From: Neolewinella persica DSM 23188
Lineage (GTDB): Bacteria; Bacteroidota; Bacteroidia; Chitinophagales; Saprospiraceae
Direction: 5' to 3'
Length of the DNA: 35,344 bases
NCBI RefSeq assembly: GCF_000373105.1
Contig: NZ_KB890436.1
Coordinates: 1-35,344 of the forward strand
In this document: positions 8,385 to 16,973 of the stretch, in pieces
Position numbering within the stretch: position 1 is the first letter of the stretch
Layout of the letters: every line of letters starts with the position of its first letter
Made by a program: the position numbers and the translations under genes
The notes under the pieces: model-generated
What the model was told of the DNA's origin: nothing
The model's input: only the letters and a program-made list of their open reading frames with translations
The model's database searches: none

Positions 8385-9437
8385 TCAGGCCATGCGCAAC
8401 TTAGCCTCTGCCCGGTAGAATTCCCGGAAAGTAATCATCCGCTGTTTCTCTTCGTCCCACAGCTTATTGAACATCATTGGCAGGCTTTGAATAAAGCCGA
8501 CCTTAGTCACATAGCGCTGAAGTACCGGATTTTCCTTCGCACAACGGCGAAGGTTATAATTTGGGATCCGGCTGGAAAGGTGGTGGATGTGGTGGTAGCC
8601 GATGTTACCGGTCAGGAAGTGCAGGAAACGGGGCAATTTGTAAAAAGAGGCACCTTTGATGGCAGCGGTAAGGTAGTCCCAGTTCTTGGTCCACTGCATG
8701 TAAGTATGCTCGTGCTGGTGTTGTACGTAGAAGAACCAAAAAGCAATAATGCCGAAAAAGAAGATGATAGAACCCTGTACGATCAGGAAAGCTTTCCAGC
8801 CAAGCAGGAAGCCAAGGCCAACGTAGACGGCAGCAATCAGGAAATTATTGAGGTGTTGCTTACGGTGAATCGGGCTCCAGCCTTCAAAAGTGATGGAGGG
8901 AATACGCAACATCACCCCGAGGTATATAACCGGTACAATGATGAACAGGACGACCGGAGAGCGGAACATCCGGTACTTAAAACGACCCCATTTGTCTAGC
9001 TCACGGTATTCTTCTACCGTAAGGAAATCGATGTCACCAATGTCACGATGTTCTAACTGACCGGTGTGTCCGTGGTGAAAACTGTGCACACGGGCCCAGT
9101 AAGTATAAGGTATGGAACTGAAGAAAGAACAAACAAAGCCAATGGCGTCGTTTACGCTGCGCTTCTTGAGGAAAGAGTAGTGACCACAATCATGCTGAAT
9201 GATGAAAATGCGAACCAAAAAGAATGCATTGATTGCACCGAGCCCGATGGTCAGCCAAATGGAATAGTCCACACTGAAATACATTGCAATCCAAAGTGCA
9301 ACGAAGGGGCCGAAACTGCTGAAGATTTGACCAATTGCTCGTCCGGTATCAGCTTTTTGATACTTGGCAACGATGGCTTTCCAATGCTGCAGTCCCTGAT
9401 TGATGTCCTCAGGGCTTTTATCGATAGAACTTTGCAC
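8385..9437 (-). CDS. membrane fatty acid desaturase
   Basis: The 350-residue integral membrane protein carries all three histidine boxes of the acyl-lipid desaturase superfamily: HDCGH at 82-86, HSFHH at 118-122 and HHIHH at 282-286. These bind the di-iron centre that introduces a double bond into fatty acyl chains. Hydrophobic segments at about 40-80, 95-112, 155-178 and 205-240 fit four or more membrane spans. It resembles omega-6/delta-12-type bacterial desaturases, which tune membrane fluidity. The start is a GTG (9435-9437): an in-frame TAG two codons upstream excludes an earlier start, and the next Met lies inside a membrane helix. Confidence 0.9.
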   Translation of the reverse strand: MQSSIDKSPEDINQGLQHWKAIVAKYQKADTGRAIGQIFSSFGPFVALWIAMYFSVDYSIWLTIGLGAINAFFLVRIFIIQHDCGHYSFLKKRSVNDAIGFVCSFFSSIPYTYWARVHSFHHGHTGQLEHRDIGDIDFLTVEEYRELDKWGRFKYRMFRSPVVLFIIVPVIYLGVMLRIPSITFEGWSPIHRKQHLNNFLIAAVYVGLGFLLGWKAFLIVQGSIIFFFGIIAFWFFYVQHQHEHTYMQWTKNWDYLTAAIKGASFYKLPRFLHFLTGNIGYHHIHHLSSRIPNYNLRRCAKENPVLQRYVTKVGFIQSLPMMFNKLWDEEKQRMITFREFYRAEAKLRMA

Positions 9438-9547
9438 GCGCTATGAGTTTTTAATGATGAAATGTCCGGGCTTCTGGTAACCAAGCCACAAGGTAAGAAA
9501 TCCTTTCGAGCCGTAGAATACTGAAAAGATCTTTTACAAAACACTGA

Positions 9548-9579
9548 CCCCGGCCAAAGGCATATGCTTCAGGCCGGGG
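9548..9579 (-). terminator. hairpin after the Spy-like gene
   Basis: CCCCGGCC (9548-9555) pairs with GGCCGGGG (9572-9579), forming an 8-bp GC stem just downstream of the minus-strand Spy-like gene. The U-tract that follows on that strand is short and interrupted, so termination may be partial. Confidence 0.6.
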
Positions 9580-9613
9580 ACAATTATATAACGTATGTAA
9601 GCAAAGAAGTGTT

Positions 9614-10531
9614 TTAACCTTCCATCAGCAGGAACGCTGCCGCTTTCGGCCACCCGCCTTTACCCCCTGCTATTCCTGACCTTTTCGCGCTATCTTTCCC
9701 GTCCGCCTTCCCGGGCTTGTGTCCACGATGCTTCTGCGCGGTGCCTTGTCCTGGCTTTCCGGACCGATTAGATTCAGCCTTTTGAGGAGCATCTTCTGGT
9801 AGGTAAGAGCGCATAATCTCTTTTTTCTCTTTTTGCCAGGCTTCCATTTGTGGCTGCAAACGCGCCTGGATGCGCTTCAGATCGGCCTCATACTTAGTCG
9901 TAAGAGCTTTAAGCTCGGTGATTTCTGTGCTGTGGGCTTCCCGCCACGCCAGGCGTTCCGCTTTCACGTTTTCCATCTGCTCTGGCGTCGGGCGCTGGGC
10001 CCGGCTTCCGGCTTCCTTCTGACCCCGAAGATTTGTCTGGCGCTGAGTTTTAAACACCTCCCGCAGCCGAACGAGTGCTTCTTGGTCTTCAGCGGAGATG
10101 AACTGGTTCAACTGTCCCCGGGCAGCCTTTATGACCGGAATAACTTCATTCTCTTGGTGTGCCTTCATCTCCTGCTTCATGGCCGCTTTGTCTACCGATT
10201 CCCATGCAGCCTTTCTTTCAGCCCTTACTTTTGCAAGCTTTTCCTTTTGCACGGGGGTTAAGACTGCTTCAATAGCTTGCCGGTTTTCTTCCCGGAGTTG
10301 TTTCATGGCTGTCCGGTCCGGCTTGGTTTCCTGTGCCTGCTCTCTGGAGGCTTTGGCCTTGGTCCGGGCCTCCATCTTGATGGTTTTGATTTGCTCTTGC
10401 TGCTCGGCCGTGAGATCTAGCTGTGAGTAAAGGTCGGGCTTTTTGGTGCCTTTTTTACCTTGTCCTGGCTGGGCGGCAACGATGGAGACCGCTATTAGCA
10501 AAAACAGAGCGGTCATCATTAATTTACGCAT
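9614..10531 (-). CDS. Spy/CpxP-like LTxxQ-motif periplasmic protein
   Basis: The 305-residue protein has a signal peptide (MRKLMMTALFLLIAVSIVAA) and a highly charged helical body. Two LTxxQ-type motifs are visible: LTAEQ at about residue 40 and LTPVQ at about 91. This is the hallmark of Spy/CpxP periplasmic chaperones and stress sensors. At 305 residues it is about twice the length of E. coli Spy. A second, less regular helical unit follows (EDQEALVRLREVFK; RPTPEQMENVKAERLAW), then a Lys/Gly-rich basic tail (about 250-300) likely to be disordered. A role in envelope stress or protein holding is inferred only from the motif. It is on the same strand as the flanking phosphatase and desaturase genes. 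Confidence 0.7.
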   Translation of the reverse strand: MRKLMMTALFLLIAVSIVAAQPGQGKKGTKKPDLYSQLDLTAEQQEQIKTIKMEARTKAKASREQAQETKPDRTAMKQLREENRQAIEAVLTPVQKEKLAKVRAERKAAWESVDKAAMKQEMKAHQENEVIPVIKAARGQLNQFISAEDQEALVRLREVFKTQRQTNLRGQKEAGSRAQRPTPEQMENVKAERLAWREAHSTEITELKALTTKYEADLKRIQARLQPQMEAWQKEKKEIMRSYLPEDAPQKAESNRSGKPGQGTAQKHRGHKPGKADGKDSAKRSGIAGGKGGWPKAAAFLLMEG

Positions 10532-10582
10532 GGAATCAATTTTTTATGGTTCGCAAATTAGATGATGAGAAAAAGCCAAGGT

Positions 10583-11776
10583 TTAATTGAAGCCAAATAA
10601 TTCTTTCATTTTGTCGAAAATGGCGGTATTCTCGTAAATCCCGGCAAAGGCTTCCGCGCCAGGACCGTAGGCAAAAACAGGGATGAGGTCAGCCGTATGG
10701 TAATCTGAAGTAAAGGCACCATCTATTGCTCCCATTTTGGAACCGTTTTGAATGGCGTATCCACCCGTTTCGTGATCCGCAGTTACAATTACTAAAGTCT
10801 CCCCGTCGCGTTCCGCAAAATCCAGCACCGCTCCGATGGCATTGTCGAATTCAATCATTTCGGAGATGATGTAATCGCTTTTGTTGGCGTGGCCACCCCA
10901 ATCGATCTGAGACCCCTCGATCATCAGGAAAAATCCTTTGTTTTTGGTGTCTCTCTTGTTGAGGAAGTTCGTCGCTATCCGCGCTGCGGGTACCAGGTAA
11001 TCCCGGCCCTGAGAGAAGGGAAGAGGTTCGGCGTCAGCGGTGAAGTAGACGTAGTTCTTAATTGCTGAAGGGCTGATGTCCTGAATATCTTTTTTGACGA
11101 AGTTCTCGACCACGTAATTGCGATTTTGAAGCTCAGTACCAAGCTGGCGATCATCCATCGTCCGCCGGTTAAAGAATTTCGCGCCGCCGCCGATGAGGAG
11201 GTCGATTTCCGTATTCATGAAATCCTTGGCGATCTCCTCATAATTTTTTCGCAGGCGGTTGTGAGCAATGAAACTTGCCGGAGTAGCGTGTACTACCGAA
11301 CTGGTGGATACCATGCCAGTAGGTAGGCCTGCAGCCTCGGCAAGCTCCAGGATGGTGACGACAGGAAGAGTGTCTATATCCACACCAATGGCACCGTTAT
11401 AGCTTTTAACGCCGGCACTGAAGGCGGTGGCACCAGCCGCAGAATCGGTAACCAGGTTATCTCCACTGTAGGACTTGTGGAGGCCGATGAATGGAAACCG
11501 CTCCAGGTTCAATTTATTTTCGTTGCTGTACAACCCAGCTGAAATCTGGGTGATGCCCATACCGTCTCCAATCATCAGAATAATGTTTTTCGGACGGCGC
11601 ACCTTAGCCATTGTTCCGTCAGGCGACTCGATCGCTATCGGGGTAGGTGCCGTGGCGGGAGTGGCAGGCGCATTGACTGTTGTGGTGGTGCCTCCTACCG
11701 TATCGGTAGGAACCGGCGGACAACTCATCATCAGGAAGCTAAGACTAAAGCAGGAGAGGGCGACTTTTAAGTTCAT
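10583..11776 (-). CDS. alkaline phosphatase (PhoA superfamily) lipoprotein
   Basis: This 397-residue enzyme hydrolyses phosphomonoesters. A lipoprotein signal ends at LMMSC (Cys19), and a Thr/Pro/Ala-rich linker (25-50) leads to the catalytic domain. The metal and nucleophile motifs are IGDGMG (Asp71), TDSAAGATAFSAG (Asp111, nucleophile Ser112), DWGGHANKSD and TADHETGGY. These match the PhoA family with two zincs and one magnesium. It is probably anchored on the outside of the inner or outer membrane, and scavenging of organic phosphate is the usual role. A promoter-like box ends four bases before the ATG. No Pho-box was identified. Confidence 0.93.
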   Translation of the reverse strand: MNLKVALSCFSLSFLMMSCPPVPTDTVGGTTTTVNAPATPATAPTPIAIESPDGTMAKVRRPKNIILMIGDGMGITQISAGLYSNENKLNLERFPFIGLHKSYSGDNLVTDSAAGATAFSAGVKSYNGAIGVDIDTLPVVTILELAEAAGLPTGMVSTSSVVHATPASFIAHNRLRKNYEEIAKDFMNTEIDLLIGGGAKFFNRRTMDDRQLGTELQNRNYVVENFVKKDIQDISPSAIKNYVYFTADAEPLPFSQGRDYLVPAARIATNFLNKRDTKNKGFFLMIEGSQIDWGGHANKSDYIISEMIEFDNAIGAVLDFAERDGETLVIVTADHETGGYAIQNGSKMGAIDGAFTSDYHTADLIPVFAYGPGAEAFAGIYENTAIFDKMKELFGFN

Positions 11777-11780
11777 CCAG

Positions 11781-11788
11781 CAAAGATA
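11781..11788 (-). promoter_or_regulatory. -7 box of the phosphatase gene
   Basis: On the minus strand TATCTTTG ends four bases before the ATG and matches the Bacteroidota -7 consensus TAnnTTTG. A TTG lies about 23 bp upstream of it. With the usual distance to the start site, transcription would begin at or near the ATG. Confidence 0.55.
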
Positions 11789-11912
11789 ATATTGCAGCCA
11801 GTGGATGTGGTCAATTTTAAGTCAATACAATGAAAGTTAGGCACTTGCCGCTCAGCGTGTCCCGTCAACAATTCAACAGAAAAGTCAAATTTTGACAAAT
11901 GATAAAATTTAT

Positions 11913-11944
11913 TTGCCAAGACAACATTTGCCGCACTATCTTTA
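11913..11944 (+). promoter_or_regulatory. promoter of phenylalanine hydroxylase gene
   Basis: TTG (11913-11915), a 21-bp spacer and TATCTTTA (11937-11944) fit the Bacteroidota -33/-7 promoter. The ATG at 11967 is 22 bp further. The promoter lies inside the 5' extension that begins with TTG at 11892, which argues against that longer start. Confidence 0.6.
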
Positions 11945-11966
11945 TTATACTAATCAAAGCTTAGTC

Positions 11967-12701
11967 ATGACTGCAACTTTCTCCAACTACCAGGATTACG
12001 ATGCTTACGCTCCTGCGGACTACGCAGTGTGGAAGCAACTTGCCGAACGCCAACTCACCGCGCTGCGCGCGGTTGCCTCTGCTGATTACCTACAATGCCT
12101 AGATGAACTCCACCCGGTCCTCAGCCCTAACCATCCACCACGTTTTACTGACTTAAATGAGCGCCTTGCTGCCGCTCACGGGTGGTCCATCAAGGTTGTT
12201 CCCGGCTTTTTGCCGGTAAACGAATTTTTTGAGCTCCTGTCTAACCGCAGGTTCTGCTCCAGCACCTGGCTGCGAAGCGAGGATCAAATGGATTACCTCG
12301 AAGAGCCTGATATGTTCCACGATATCTTTGGCCACATACCACTCTACCTTAATAAAGACTACGCCGAATTTGCCCAACGTCTTGGCGCTCTCGGCGTCAA
12401 ATACGCCGACGACGAAGAGCGGGTCACCCAGCTGCAACGCCTTTACTGGTTCACCATCGAATTCGGTGTTCTTCGGCAGGAAGACGGTGAACTGAAAGTC
12501 TACGGCGCCGGTATCTGCAGCAGCTACGGAGAGACCAAACACGTCTTTCAGAACCCTGAAGTACAAGTGGTCCCCTTCGACCTCGATACAGTACTCGCAC
12601 AAGACTTCGTCATTACCGAAGTGCAGATGAAGTATTTTGCCATTCGTGATTTTGCCGAACTCTGGAAAGTCGTTGATGAACTGGAAGCCCGCTGGGCTTA
12701 A
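11967..12701 (+). CDS. phhA: phenylalanine 4-monooxygenase (tetrahydropterin-dependent)
   Basis: The 244-residue product is a single-domain aromatic amino acid hydroxylase that converts L-phenylalanine to L-tyrosine with tetrahydropterin, O2 and non-heme iron. The iron facial triad is visible: His118 and His123 in FHDIFGH, and Glu165 in TIEFGV. The pterin/substrate segments PGFLPVNEFFELL and LRSEDQMDYLEEPDMFHD are also conserved. The size matches bacterial PhhA and it lacks the regulatory ACT domain of animal enzymes. The ATG at 11967 was preferred to an upstream TTG because the homologous region begins there and a promoter overlaps the extension. No pterin dehydratase gene (phhB) is adjacent. 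Confidence 0.93.
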   Translation: MTATFSNYQDYDAYAPADYAVWKQLAERQLTALRAVASADYLQCLDELHPVLSPNHPPRFTDLNERLAAAHGWSIKVVPGFLPVNEFFELLSNRRFCSSTWLRSEDQMDYLEEPDMFHDIFGHIPLYLNKDYAEFAQRLGALGVKYADDEERVTQLQRLYWFTIEFGVLRQEDGELKVYGAGICSSYGETKHVFQNPEVQVVPFDLDTVLAQDFVITEVQMKYFAIRDFAELWKVVDELEARWA

Positions 12702-13025
12702 CCTCAGGAGAGAATGGGCGGTGCCCCGGAAAGCGCCAGCCTGCATTAGGAAAACCTCGGGGCACAGTCCACTTGCCTTTCTTAGAGGCATTATGCCCGG
12801 ACTTTAGCTGTGTGTTCATTGCCTCTCAACCGTATTTTGCACCTGCGGCCGCGCAAACTGAGTTGGCACCATGAATGATGTAGTGAATCGCTACCGCTCT
12901 TGTCACTACCTGCGCTACGCTTGCTCGTCCAGGAGAGGGCAGTGAGCGGTACCTATTATATCCCCCCTCCCTTCTCTCCTTCACTTTTATAAAAATCCGC
13001 CGGACACCAATAAGCAGTCCCCCGC
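12702..13025. other. gap with hairpins and repeat copy B
   Basis: No gene is seen. A 7-bp stem (TGCCCCG at 12722-12728 with CGGGGCA at 12758-12764) lies 20 bp after phhA and may act as a weak terminator. Copy B of the NotI-core repeat follows at 12838-12854. A second inverted repeat pairs TACCGCTC (12892-12899) with GAGCGGTA (12944-12951). A pyrimidine-rich run (about 12961-12988) precedes the sensor-kinase gene. Confidence 0.6.
12838..12854 (+). repeat. NotI-core dispersed repeat, copy B
   Basis: Exact TGCACCTGCGGCCGCGC, preceded by GTATTTTGC, which resembles a -7 promoter box. It is oriented toward the downstream sensor-kinase gene, about 170 bp away. Confidence 0.8.
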
Positions 13026-15728
13026 ATGCCTTACCTTGCATGGGTGCGCCTGATTATTCCCATTCTCTTCTTTATTCCCGCTTTCGCCTTGGCCCAACCC
13101 TACGGATTCCTCTCCTGGACGGTGGGCGATGGCTTACCTGCATCCGAAGTGAGCGTCCTGGCGGAAGATGCCCTTGGTTATCTCTGGGTCGGAACTGATG
13201 GGGGAGGTGTGGCAAGGTTTGACGGTGAAACCTTCACCAACATGAGCCGGGAGATGGGCTGGCCGGGAAATTTCATTAAGGCCATTTCTCTCGATTCTTA
13301 CGGAGCGGTTATTATACACTCCGACCACGGGATTTTCAATTACCCCATAGATTCAGCAAAATTCACCGGCGTTGAAATGCCCGGCCTAATAACACCTGAG
13401 TCAGGTCCTGACCTTGCGCGTGCTGAGGATCGACTGCACGCTACTAATCCTTTCCTGCCAGTGTTCACAGCCTTGGGAGCTGTGGGAAAGAACTTCCTCG
13501 CAGGTACCATGGAAGGCTTACTCCTGCTTGACCCACAGGGACAAATTCTGGAGCACTACACCGCACCCAATGATCTGCCGGGTAATCGAATAACGGCCAT
13601 CATCACCGACCGGCAGGGCCGGAACTGGATCGGTACCGATGGCGGCCTGGCCCGGATGATCCCCACCGGTATCCGCCATTTCGCCCAGGGCGAGGCTGGC
13701 CTGGCTGGCAGCCGCATCACCGCCATTGCTGCTGGCGAGGCTGGCCTGCTTTGGCTGGGCCTGGATCGTAACGGCCTGCAATACCTCGACAGTGCAGGCT
13801 TCGCCCGCCCACCCGTCGATGATCCCACCCTGAGAACGCAGATCACGGCCATTGCCCGTGACACTGCCGGTTGGATCTATACGGCGACTAATGGCCGCGG
13901 CATCACGGTGCTCTGCCCTGACAGCTTACGGGTAGAGCAATTAACCAGTCGCTCCGGCCTGCCGGATGACCGGTTGTTGGCGCTTTTGCCAGACCCCGAA
14001 GGCGGGATTTGGGCCATTAGCTATGACCAGGGCGTAGGCTATATCCGCTACGAAGACTCCCTGTTTGCCGTGGCCCGCTACGGTCCAGAGGAAGGACTAC
14101 CCCTTGCTGAATCCACTTCAGCACTTCGCCTGCCCGACGGAGATTTGTTGCTGGCCAATGCCGGAGGCGGTATCCTGCGCTGGCGGCCAGGCAGGCTGAT
14201 AGTGGAGTATGGTCCAGGCCATGGGCTGCCGACCGGGGAAATTACGACCATGGCCCTCAGGCGCAATACCCAACTTTGGGTCGCTGTGAACGGTAAGGGA
14301 TTGTTCTATACGGATCTGCGAATGATCAAACCTGCTTTTGTCGCCCTCCCATCCCGCCTGGGGCCCGCCTCCACCAACATCCGACAAATCTTACTGCCGG
14401 ATGATCGTTCAGAGGTTTGGCTGGGCACCGATCGAGGCCTGGAGCAGATTTTTCTGGATCGCGATGGTCGGCCCGACTGGCGAAGACGTTACGGCAGGGC
14501 CGAAGGGTTTCCCGCAGCCGAAACCATAGCGGGAGCCGCTACCTGTGGCACTACCGATGGTTTGCTGTATTTCGGCACCTCCGACGGTCTCGTTCGCTAC
14601 GTCCCTGATGATGGTGATGGCTACTTGCCACCACCCCCCACGATCCTGCAAGGCATCAGCCTTTTTTACGCACCGTTACAGCCAACCGACTATCGTTTGG
14701 AGCGGGAGACGCCCGTCTTCACGGCGACCAATAATCACTTCAATTTTCGCTTCGGAGCCGTTGACCTGACCTACCCGAACCGATTGCGTTATCAGTGGCA
14801 ACTTGTTGGTGCCGATCCGGATTGGTCGCCGGCGGCCGCCGAAACGGCCGTTCGGTACGCGGGGTTGGCACCAGGACGCTACCACTTTAAAACCAGGGCA
14901 ACGACCGACGATGGAAAGACCTGGGGGGAGCCAGCCGAATTTAGTTTCGTTATCACCGCTCCCTTATGGCGGCAAGGTTGGTTTCTTGGCTTGATGACCC
15001 TGGTGATTGCCGGGCTGGTGGTGGCAGGCTTCTATACTTTTTATCGGCGTATTCAGCGGGAAGAAGCCCGCAAGCGGAAGCGGCTGGAGGAAAAGAATCA
15101 ATTATTGATGCTGGAGCAGAAGGCCTTACAACTCCAGATGAATCCTCACTTCATCTTCAATGCCCTGAACGGCATCCGGGGGCTGGTGGATGGGCAACAC
15201 GACGCCGAGGCACGGGCGCAGATCACCCGGTTTGCTACCCTAATGCGGGGCATTCTCAATAACAGCCGGCAAGAGACCGTTGCGCTGGCAGAGGAAATCT
15301 CCACCCTCGAGGAATACCTGAAAATGGAGCAATTTTGTCAGCCGTTTGAATTTACGTTTGCCATCATTCCGCCGGTTGGTGTTGAAGCGGAGGAGGTTAG
15401 TATGCCTTCGATGTTGCTGCAACCTTTTTTGGAAAATGCGGTGCTGCATGGCTTATCGGCTAAGGAAGGTGCGAAGCATGTTGAGGTGCGTTTTTTGATG
15501 CGCGGCCGCAGGATGCAGTGTACGGTAACGGACAATGGGGTCGGCCGCGCAGCGGCCGCCGCGCGCAAAGCCGGCCGGCCTGCGGGCCACCAATCTGTCG
15601 CCCTCGACGTTACCAGCCAACGGCTGAAAGCAATGAAGGGGCGGTTGGATATTTCTGATGTCACCCACGAGAATGGTACTGTGGCGGGGACACGGGTGGA
15701 ATTGTTTTTTCCGGTGGATAGTTGGTGA
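13026..15728 (+). CDS. two-component-regulator-propeller sensor histidine kinase (LytS/YehU type)
   Basis: The 900-residue protein has a signal peptide (about 1-23) and some 600 residues of Reg_prop-type beta-propeller repeats (LGYLWVGTDGGGVARFDG, GRNWIGTDGGLARM and others). A Y_Y_Y-like beta-sandwich follows at about 565-640, one membrane helix at about 650-672, and a short coiled coil. The LytS-family His_kinase domain has MNPHFIFNALNGIRGL (phospho-His near 706), and the C-terminal HATPase has LQPFLENAVLHG and TDNGVGR. The periplasmic sensor probably detects a polysaccharide or envelope signal and phosphorylates a LytTR-type regulator. No such regulator gene is adjacent, so it is an orphan here. 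The HATPase region has a GC-rich, Ala/Arg-rich stretch (RAAAAARKAGRPAG) and contains a degenerate copy of the NotI-core repeat. Confidence 0.9.
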   Translation: MPYLAWVRLIIPILFFIPAFALAQPYGFLSWTVGDGLPASEVSVLAEDALGYLWVGTDGGGVARFDGETFTNMSREMGWPGNFIKAISLDSYGAVIIHSDHGIFNYPIDSAKFTGVEMPGLITPESGPDLARAEDRLHATNPFLPVFTALGAVGKNFLAGTMEGLLLLDPQGQILEHYTAPNDLPGNRITAIITDRQGRNWIGTDGGLARMIPTGIRHFAQGEAGLAGSRITAIAAGEAGLLWLGLDRNGLQYLDSAGFARPPVDDPTLRTQITAIARDTAGWIYTATNGRGITVLCPDSLRVEQLTSRSGLPDDRLLALLPDPEGGIWAISYDQGVGYIRYEDSLFAVARYGPEEGLPLAESTSALRLPDGDLLLANAGGGILRWRPGRLIVEYGPGHGLPTGEITTMALRRNTQLWVAVNGKGLFYTDLRMIKPAFVALPSRLGPASTNIRQILLPDDRSEVWLGTDRGLEQIFLDRDGRPDWRRRYGRAEGFPAAETIAGAATCGTTDGLLYFGTSDGLVRYVPDDGDGYLPPPPTILQGISLFYAPLQPTDYRLERETPVFTATNNHFNFRFGAVDLTYPNRLRYQWQLVGADPDWSPAAAETAVRYAGLAPGRYHFKTRATTDDGKTWGEPAEFSFVITAPLWRQGWFLGLMTLVIAGLVVAGFYTFYRRIQREEARKRKRLEEKNQLLMLEQKALQLQMNPHFIFNALNGIRGLVDGQHDAEARAQITRFATLMRGILNNSRQETVALAEEISTLEEYLKMEQFCQPFEFTFAIIPPVGVEAEEVSMPSMLLQPFLENAVLHGLSAKEGAKHVEVRFLMRGRRMQCTVTDNGVGRAAAAARKAGRPAGHQSVALDVTSQRLKAMKGRLDISDVTHENGTVAGTRVELFFPVDSW
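15500..15517 (-). repeat. degenerate NotI-core repeat inside the kinase gene, copy E
   Basis: On the minus strand this reads CACTGCATCCTGCGGCCGCGC (from 15520), matching copies A and D except for one inserted base. It lies in the coding region for the ATPase domain without breaking the frame. Confidence 0.5.
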
Positions 15729-15826
15729 AACGCAGGTTCTGTTCTACGCTGGCTTAATTCCGATTTGGCCACTTGCCCAAACTTTCAGCTCGTGGTCGAG
15801 TTCAAAAGTTTTCGATAAATACTTTT

Positions 15827-16012
15827 AACCACGGAGTGGTTGAACTGTATTTGCCCCGGCTGAAAAGCTGCGCAGTGGTTTTTAGCCGGGGTGTTTGAGG
15901 AGACTTTAGCCGTTGCGGCGCTGCGCGCCGCCAGGTGGCAAAACTTCCCCTAATCCCCGGGTTAGGCGTCCCGCCTCACCCGGGGCAAATACATTTCGAT
16001 CCCTCCGGGATC
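15827..16012. repeat. chain of five hairpins, word-type intergenic repeat
   Basis: Five consecutive perfect or near-perfect stems occur: AACCAC/GTGGTT (15827-15841), CCCCGGCT/AGCCGGGG (15854-15891), GCGGCGC/GCGCCGC (15915-15931), CCCCGGGT/ACCCGGGG with inner AGGCG/CGCCT (15955-15985), and GATCCC/GGGATC (15998-16012). No coding frame is convincing across 15729-16181. The wording (CCCGGGG, CCCTCCGGGAT) resembles interspersed repeats I know from many environmental bacterial genomes; this recognition is from memory. Confidence 0.75.
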
Positions 16013-16181
16013 TGCTGAAATTACTAACGAAACTTCTGAATCAAGCCATTAGTTTGACTTGCTCAATTGATGACATGGCTTATCGGCTTTGTCCTCAGAG
16101 CCCAGATTTTATCGTACCTTAGTAACGGTCTTTTGTGACCAACGTAAACCACCGCGTCTAAACCAACGAACCAACTATATT

Positions 16182-16868
16182 ATGAAGATGAAAGATTTAC
16201 TTTTCTCCCTTACGTTCATGTTATTACTAGTACTTGCCGGAAGCCAGGTTGTTTCCGCCCAGGTAACCAGCCAGCGCATGACGATGAGCCGTGGTTCCAA
16301 CGATGCCATGATTCTTGAACTACCCACTGCCGACGAAAAGATGGTGGACAAGCTTTGGTCCGATTGGCTGAAGGACAACTACAGCGTTAAAACCAAGAAG
16401 GTAAAGAAGACCAAAAACGAACTGGAACACTTGAATTTCTCCATCCCGGGCGTAAGCACTGGTGGAAAAGTTGACATGTACAGTTCCATCCGCACCTCCG
16501 GTGGCGGCAGCGAATTGACGATCTGGATTGCTACTCCAGATGGCTATATCAGCCCCGAACTAGACAGCGGCCGCTACATCGAGGCTGAAAAAATGCTGAT
16601 GCGCTTTGCGCTGGCCGTTAGCAAGTCCCAGATCGAAATGCAGGTGGAAGAGGAAGAAAAGGCCCTCAAGGACTTGGAAAAAGAGTTGGAACGAATCCGT
16701 AAGGACAAGGAAAAGCTTGAGCAAGACATCGTAGACGCTGAGCGCGCCATCGAAAAAGCCCGCGCTGATATCGAGAACAACCTCAGTGAGCAGGAGAGCA
16801 AAACGCGTGAAATCGGGGCGCAGATCGAGAAGATCGAAGCTACTAAGCGGAAGCTGAAGGATTTCTAG
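16182..16868 (+). CDS. secreted protein with C-terminal coiled coil, unknown function
   Basis: The 228-residue protein starts with a clear signal peptide (MKMKDLLFSLTFMLLLVLAG through VVSAQ). A globular region of about 120 residues follows with no motif I recognise. From about residue 148 it is one long, heptad-like charged helix (KDLEKELERIRKDKEKLEQD and onwards), a probable coiled coil. The ATG at 16182 is chosen because the signal peptide starts there; the frame is open 93 bp upstream with unconserved residues. It is probably periplasmic or surface-attached. A strong palindromic terminator follows. Confidence 0.75.
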   Translation: MKMKDLLFSLTFMLLLVLAGSQVVSAQVTSQRMTMSRGSNDAMILELPTADEKMVDKLWSDWLKDNYSVKTKKVKKTKNELEHLNFSIPGVSTGGKVDMYSSIRTSGGGSELTIWIATPDGYISPELDSGRYIEAEKMLMRFALAVSKSQIEMQVEEEEKALKDLEKELERIRKDKEKLEQDIVDAERAIEKARADIENNLSEQESKTREIGAQIEKIEATKRKLKDF

Positions 16869-16903
16869 GCCAACTTGACCAAGCAGATTTTTTTGAAAAA
16901 CGG

Positions 16904-16935
16904 AACGCCCGAGTTGCAGCTGCAACCCGGGCGTT
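16904..16935. terminator. bidirectional palindromic terminator
   Basis: A 32-bp near-perfect palindrome (16 pairs, one mismatch at 16912/16927, core GTTGCAGCTGCAAC) ends in TTTTCTTTTT on the plus strand and TTCAAAAAAA-derived T/A-rich sequence on the other side. It separates convergent genes. Confidence 0.88.
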
Positions 16936-16973
16936 TTCTTTTTGGGATAATGAAAACGGGATAGAACTTAAAA

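Noticed and set aside
11892..11966. A 25-residue extension of phenylalanine hydroxylase from a TTG
   Set aside because: A good promoter lies inside it and the family consensus begins at the ATG at 11967.
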